A DNA stretch of 37,785 bases, from NCBI GenBank assembly GCA_009903825.1, contig WYEN01000103.1:1-37785 (forward strand), in the 5' to 3' direction. Below the pieces are notes generated by a model. The model was not told the origin of the DNA and did no database searches. It saw nothing but the letters and a program-made list of their open reading frames with translations. This document shows positions 36,046 to 37,785 of this stretch, in pieces. How positions within the stretch are numbered: the first letter of the stretch is position 1; each line of letters starts with the position of its first letter. This DNA comes from Desulfurococcales archaeon. Lineage in GTDB: Archaea; Thermoproteota; Thermoprotei_A; Sulfolobales; AG1. The position numbers and the translations under genes are program-made.

Positions 36046-36906
36046 TTGCCTAAGAAAGAGAGCATCATAAAAGCGATAAACATGATCATTATTAAAAATT
36101 CTAAAGGTCTCGCTGGAATTTCGATAGTATTATTCTTCGTCTTTATGGCTATTCTTGCACCATATATAGCTCCATATGATCCTTATGCAGTAGTTGGAAA
36201 ACCTCTTCAGCCGCCCTCGCCACAACATTGGCTGGGAACCAATGATATTGGTCAGGATATATGGAGCGAGGTTTTATATGGCTCAAGAACAAGTCTTTTA
36301 GTAGGTCTCACAGCACCTTTCATCGCAACTTTAATAGCACTTGTCTTAGGATTGTTGGCAGGCTATAAAGGAGGCGTCATTGATGAACTGATCTCTGGAG
36401 CAATAGATATAATGCTTGCGCTGCCTACGCTTCCTCTCATAATTATACTGGCAGCATATCTAGGTCCTAGTCTTCTTAATATAATTCTTATATTAGCATT
36501 CTTCGGATGGGCTGGAGGAGCAAGAGTGTTCAGAGCTCAAGTGATGAGCCTTAGAAGTAGAGAATATGTTGAGGCTGCAAGAGCTTTAGGAGCCAGCGGC
36601 ATGAGAATAATGTTTATTCATATACTCCCCAGTCTAACACCTATAATATTAGCAGATATTGTCATGGGGGCAACCTCAGCAATACTCACCGAGGCCGGCC
36701 TAAGTTTTCTAGGTCTTGGAGATCCTACTGTCAAAAGCTGGGGGCAGATCCTTAGACATGCCCAGGCTTCCTATGCTTTACAACTAGATCTATGGCTATG
36801 GATCTTTGTTCCAGGACTGTTTATAGCATTATTAGGAACAGGCTTCGCATTAATAGGATTCGCAATAGAGGAATATATGAATCCAAGAATAAGACAGAAG
36901 ATATAA
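36046..36906 (+). CDS. Oligopeptide ABC transporter permease, DppC type
   Basis: This 286-aa permease shows the DppC pattern: APYDPYAV and HWLGTNDIGQDIWSE near the N-terminus, then EAARALGASGMRIMFIHILP (ATPase-coupling loop) and ILTEAGLSFLGLGDP. TTG 36046 is the start, three bases after the dppB-like stop, with GAGGAGATGA upstream. The operon has no DppD or DppF ATPase before a convergent gene begins, so ATPases must be supplied from elsewhere. Confidence 0.92.
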   Translation: MPKKESIIKAINMIIIKNSKGLAGISIVLFFVFMAILAPYIAPYDPYAVVGKPLQPPSPQHWLGTNDIGQDIWSEVLYGSRTSLLVGLTAPFIATLIALVLGLLAGYKGGVIDELISGAIDIMLALPTLPLIIILAAYLGPSLLNIILILAFFGWAGGARVFRAQVMSLRSREYVEAARALGASGMRIMFIHILPSLTPIILADIVMGATSAILTEAGLSFLGLGDPTVKSWGQILRHAQASYALQLDLWLWIFVPGLFIALLGTGFALIGFAIEEYMNPRIRQKI

Positions 36907-36924
36907 AAATCTGATGTTTAATCC

Positions 36925-37785
36925 TTAGATCTTTTTGACAAATTTATATCTCTCATAGATCATCTCAATCTTTCCATCTCTCTCATAAAAGACCGCCGGA
37001 GTTTTAGCTCCTAAACTAGGTGAATAGAAGACATACTCGTTTTCACCTATCTTCTCAGGGACGAGAGGAATATCCCAGACAACATATTTTCCTCTAAAAG
37101 TTATATATAGCAGAGGACCTCTTCTCTCAATCTTCACTTTCATAGTCTCTTTATAACTTACATAATCTCCAACAAGCTTCTCATAAACTCTCTCATGAAG
37201 AATATAAACAAGCTCTTTCTCAGGATCTCTTCCCAGCATAAGTGCGAGAGCATACTGGCCTATGAATGTTGGTGAGTATCCAGGCGCGTTTGTCAATACT
37301 GAAACTCCTATTCTCTCACTAGGTATATATCCTAGGTAAGCATTATATACATGGACAGATCCTCCGTGACCAACAAGTTTCCTCCCAAAGAAATCTGATA
37401 TTATTCTCAGACCTAGTCCATAGCCTTCTCCTCTGAAATATCCTCCGGGAGTCTCTATACGGATCTTCTCCATCTCCTCAATACTTTCTCTACTCACAAT
37501 CTCTCTGCCGCCAGATCTTCCTCTGTTTATCAACATCATTATATATTTAGAGAGGTCTCGAACATTACTTAGAAGACCTCCGTCAGCTGTTATGCCGTAG
37601 GGAAATACTGATCTTTTTAAATTGCCGTCACGATCAATCACATATGGAGTTGCAACATTAGGATCTTTATCAACATCATTTTTATAGAAATATGTTCTTC
37701 TCATCTCAAGAGGCTCTAAAATTCTTTTTTTAACATACTCTTCGTATTTGACGCCTGACAACTTCTCTATGATCATGCCTAGAAG
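36925..37785 (-). CDS. Serine beta-lactamase-family (S12) hydrolase, N-terminus outside window
   Basis: The frame is open through the right edge (287 codons seen), so the N-terminal part with the catalytic S-x-x-K is missing. What remains matches the second half of class C/EstB-like proteins: LLGMIIEKLSG, ILEPLEMRRTYF, ADGGLLSNVRDLSKYIMML and the H-G-G triad region LVGHGGSVHVYNAYLG. It ends with a beta-rich extra domain of about 90 residues. Such proteins include D-aminopeptidases and esterases. The neighbouring peptide importer suggests a peptidase role but does not prove it. Confidence 0.8.
   Translation of the reverse strand, partial: LLGMIIEKLSGVKYEEYVKKRILEPLEMRRTYFYKNDVDKDPNVATPYVIDRDGNLKRSVFPYGITADGGLLSNVRDLSKYIMMLINRGRSGGREIVSRESIEEMEKIRIETPGGYFRGEGYGLGLRIISDFFGRKLVGHGGSVHVYNAYLGYIPSERIGVSVLTNAPGYSPTFIGQYALALMLGRDPEKELVYILHERVYEKLVGDYVSYKETMKVKIERRGPLLYITFRGKYVVWDIPLVPEKIGENEYVFYSPSLGAKTPAVFYERDGKIEMIYERYKFVKKI

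Overview
The window looks like chromosomal DNA from a thermophilic, low-GC crenarchaeon (Thermoproteota). The evidence is a nurA-herA-mre11-rad50 repair operon, a PaREP1-family gene, an Arch_ATPase-type AAA+ gene, TATA-box promoters with leaderless or GGTGA-type starts, frequent TTG and GTG starts, and AGA/ATA-rich codon use. I cannot name a genus from sequence alone. No rRNA, tRNA or CRISPR array was recognised.

Layout. 1-0.9 kb: 5' part of a secreted cysteine-containing protein (minus) that runs off the left edge. 0.95-1.27 kb: a GC-rich, hairpin-rich island resembling the omega-RNA/right end of an IS200/IS605 element, with no intact TnpB. 1.3-6.65 kb (minus): a MacB/LolCDE-type cassette of ABC ATPase, a 1137-aa surface protein with about nine beta-sandwich repeats, and an FtsX permease, joined by 4-bp stop/start overlaps. 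7.1-9.35 kb (plus): a DAP-dehydrogenase-like oxidoreductase, a CcdA/DsbD-like membrane protein and MobB. 9.4-11.6 kb (minus): a PaREP1 (HEPN-like) gene broken by a 254-bp insertion that carries its own promoter and a strongly structured RNA, followed by an AAA+ ATPase. 11.7-12.9 kb: an MFS transporter. 13-20.1 kb (minus): nurA-herA-mre11-rad50 plus a KaiC/RAD55-like ATPase. 20.2-21.1 kb: a 48-codon ORF and a UppP-family phosphatase. 21.2-26.3 kb: two divergent operons sharing a symmetric promoter, with N-acyl-D-amino-acid deacylase and D-cysteine-desulfhydrase-like enzymes on one side and an M20 hydrolase and MFS transporter on the other. 26.4-28.6 kb (minus): galK-galT. 28.9-37.8 kb: a peptide-use region with an S9 acyl-peptidase, a flavin-reductase-like protein, an M20 dipeptidase-like enzyme, an oligopeptide ABC importer (binding protein and two permeases, no ATPases) and a serine beta-lactamase-family hydrolase cut by the right edge.

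How it fits together. The cell appears to take up and degrade peptides and amino-acid derivatives, including D-amino-acid compounds, and can phosphorylate and uridylylate galactose. The repair operon supplies DNA double-strand-break end resection. The most unusual signals are non-coding: the RNA-bearing insertion that splits PaREP1 (removing 254 bp restores a 167-codon frame exactly), the omega-RNA-like island, and the mirror-symmetric promoter at 23.84 kb.
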